From NCBI GenBank assembly GCA_027039465.1, contig JALWEA010000165.1, positions 6,508-14,326 of the forward strand: DNA of 7,819 bases. Direction: 5' to 3'. The stretch comes from Calditrichia bacterium. GTDB taxonomy: Bacteria > Calditrichota > Calditrichia > Calditrichales > Calditrichaceae. The translations under genes were made by a program, and so were the position numbers. Under the pieces are notes generated by a model. That model saw nothing but the letters and a program-made list of their open reading frames with translations, ran no database searches and was not told where the DNA came from. Below are positions 6,688 through 7,819 of this stretch, piece after piece. Every line of letters starts with the position of its first letter. Positions within the stretch are counted from its first letter, which is position 1.

Positions 6688-6885
6688 ATGGGGGCAACAT
6701 TGAAAAACGTAAAAGACAAAATGATCAAAATAATCAAAGCCCAACCGGATGATGCTTCTTTAGAAGAAATAATGCGTGAATTAGCTTTTGAATTTATGAT
6801 TGAAAAAGGTTTGAATGATTCGGGAAATGATCGAACCCTTTCAAATGAAGAAATGAAAAAGCGAATCGTTTCATGGCAGAAATGA
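6688..6885 (+). CDS. Small antitoxin-like protein, orphan
   Basis: A 65-residue acidic/lysine-rich helical protein. Its pattern, IIKAQPDDASLEEIMRELAFEFMIEKGL followed by TLSNEEMKKRIVSWQK, resembles the small antitoxins often encoded directly upstream of RelE/ParE-type toxins (a helix, P-[DE]-[DE]-A-[ST], a helix ending in [IV]xxGL, then xSxEExxKRxxxW). ATG 6688 is chosen because it gives the usual length for such proteins. TTG 6700 behind a GGGGG run at 6690-6694, or ATG 6721, are alternatives. The frame stays open upstream to an ATG at 6598 inside repeat copy 3, but that extension translates repeat sequence and is unlikely to be native. No toxin gene follows: the overlapping ATGA at 6882 opens a frame of only nine codons. 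The gene may be a solitary antitoxin or the remnant of a toxin-antitoxin pair. Family assignment is from memory of the pattern. Confidence 0.6.
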   Translation: MGATLKNVKDKMIKIIKAQPDDASLEEIMRELAFEFMIEKGLNDSGNDRTLSNEEMKKRIVSWQK

Positions 6886-6997
6886 GCCGGACAAAAGAAA
6901 ATATCCGTTAATTTCCAATTACACCTCCCATTTGCATCAAACCCTTTGCACACCTAAATTTAGGCCGGAACACTGAGCAATTAGGAGAGCAATTCGC
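6886..6997 (+). promoter_or_regulatory. Intergenic leader of the WbuB-like gene, with a 12-bp palindrome and strong RBS
   Basis: 112 nt without a credible gene. It contains a perfect 12-bp palindrome, CCTAAATTTAGG, at 6953-6964. A clear ribosome binding site, AGGAGAG, lies at 6983-6989, 8 nt before the TTG start at 6998, and it decides that start. No convincing terminator for the antitoxin-like gene is visible. Confidence 0.5.
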
Positions 6998-7819
6998 TTG
7001 CGCATACTTTATATCTCTCAATACTTTCCTCCGGAAATGGGCGCTCCGTCGGCGCGGGTTTACGAACTATCCAGGCGTTGGGTTAAAAACGGCGATCAGG
7101 TCACGGTTCTCACCGGCTTTCCCAATCATCCCACCGGCATTATTCCGCCGGAATATCGCGGTTATCGCTTTTTGCAAGAAGAAAAAGACGGCATTCACGT
7201 GGTGCGCACCTACATCTTTGCCGCGCCTAACAAAGGTTTTTTCAAACGGGTGCTTTCCTACGTTTCTTTCATGTTTTCGTCTGTTATTCAGGGCACGCGT
7301 AAGGTGGGTAAACAGGATGTGGTCATCGCTACCAGTCCGCAGTTTTTTGTGGGCATTGCCGGATTTGTCATTAGCCGATTGAAAGGCATTCCCTTTATTT
7401 TTGAAGTGCGCGATTTGTGGCCGGAATCCATTGTGCAATTGGGGCAACTTAAAAACAAGGCCATCATCCGCTTTTTGGAATGGATCGAAATGACCCTGTA
7501 CCGCAAAGCGATTCACATCGTTGGTGTGGCCGATTCGACGGTGAAAATTCTTACTGAACGCGGCGTGCCCGAAGAAAAAATTACCATCATTAAAAACGGG
7601 GTCGATTTGGAGCTATTCCGCGTGCGGAAGGATACGGCGGCCTTGAAAAAACGTCACGGTTACGACGGGAAGTTTATCATCTCTTACATCGGCACGCACG
7701 GGCTTTCTCATGCGTTGGACAAAGTTTTGGATTCGGCCAGAATGCTGCAAGAGCAAAACGATATTCTTTTCATGCTGGTGGGCGAAGGAGCGGAAAAAGA
7801 GCATTTAAAACAGAAGGCC
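6998..7819 (+). CDS. Glycosyltransferase family 4, WbuB-like, N-terminal part (3' truncated by window)
   Basis: 274 codons without a stop, running off the right edge; full-length relatives are about 400 residues. The protein opens LRILYISQYFPPEMGAPSAR (first residue Met in vivo), then TGFPNHPTG at 39-47, EVRDLWPESI from 136, NGVDLELF at 200-207 and YIGTHGLSHALD from about 231, where the second GT-B Rossmann domain begins. This series of motifs is characteristic of the WbuB-type GT4 enzymes (known relatives act as aminosugar/fucosamine transferases in O-antigen synthesis). It likely adds one sugar to the lipid-linked repeat unit at the cytoplasmic face of the inner membrane; donor specificity cannot be read, so no symbol is given. 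The start is TTG 6998, supported by AGGAGAG 8 nt upstream and by the family's conserved beginning. Composition is more GC-rich (about half) than the rest of the window. Confidence 0.9.
   Translation, partial: MRILYISQYFPPEMGAPSARVYELSRRWVKNGDQVTVLTGFPNHPTGIIPPEYRGYRFLQEEKDGIHVVRTYIFAAPNKGFFKRVLSYVSFMFSSVIQGTRKVGKQDVVIATSPQFFVGIAGFVISRLKGIPFIFEVRDLWPESIVQLGQLKNKAIIRFLEWIEMTLYRKAIHIVGVADSTVKILTERGVPEEKITIIKNGVDLELFRVRKDTAALKKRHGYDGKFIISYIGTHGLSHALDKVLDSARMLQEQNDILFMLVGEGAEKEHLKQKA

Noticed and set aside
6594..6953. 119-codon minus-strand frame
   Set aside because: It is antisense to the antitoxin-like gene and the repeat end, is phenylalanine/isoleucine-rich low-complexity sequence, and has no recognisable motif.
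7067..7516. 149-codon minus-strand frame
   Set aside because: It is the shadow of the WbuB-like glycosyltransferase, whose + strand frame carries all of the family motifs.

Overview
The window looks like part of a surface- or exopolysaccharide biosynthesis locus from a moderately AT-rich Gram-negative-type bacterium. All genes read on the + strand. The gene set and the codon and base composition would fit a member of the Bacteroidota/Calditrichota (FCB) group, but this is a guess: no rRNA, tRNA or other taxonomic marker is present.

Region 1 (1-4380) is the polysaccharide block. It holds the C-terminal end of a GT4-type glycosyltransferase (2-400), a fused two-domain oxidoreductase (478-2625: N-terminal medium-chain dehydrogenase-like, C-terminal Gfo/Idh/MocA), and a heparinase II/III-family protein starting at GTG (2677-4380). 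The oxidoreductase and heparinase-like genes form a compact co-directional pair of the kind found in many capsule/exopolysaccharide loci.

Region 2 (4381-6997) is about 2.6 kb of accessory DNA. It starts with a short intergenic stretch carrying three related operator-like half-sites. Next is a DUF4143-like AAA ATPase with a PD-(D/E)XK-like C-terminus (4506-5699). From 3 nt after that gene's stop, three tandem copies of a roughly 300-bp structured element follow (5703-6651). Each copy has inverted, homologous ends built from three hairpins, so six hairpins per copy. The third copy has a completely different core. The region ends with a small orphan antitoxin-like gene (6688-6885) that has no recognisable toxin after it.

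Region 3 (6998-7819) returns to polysaccharide synthesis with the first 274 codons of a WbuB-like GT4 glycosyltransferase. It starts at TTG behind a strong ribosome binding site and runs off the window.

Base composition is mosaic on hand-counted sample lines: about one third GC in the first gene, about 43% in the oxidoreductase, heparinase and ATPase genes, and about 50% or more in the last gene. This fits the patchwork assembly typical of polysaccharide loci. The most unusual content is the tandem array of inverted-end, multi-hairpin elements with an interchangeable core. It resembles a large relative of REPIN/REP-type or MITE-type non-autonomous elements, but no transposase is in the window and I cannot assign it to a named family.
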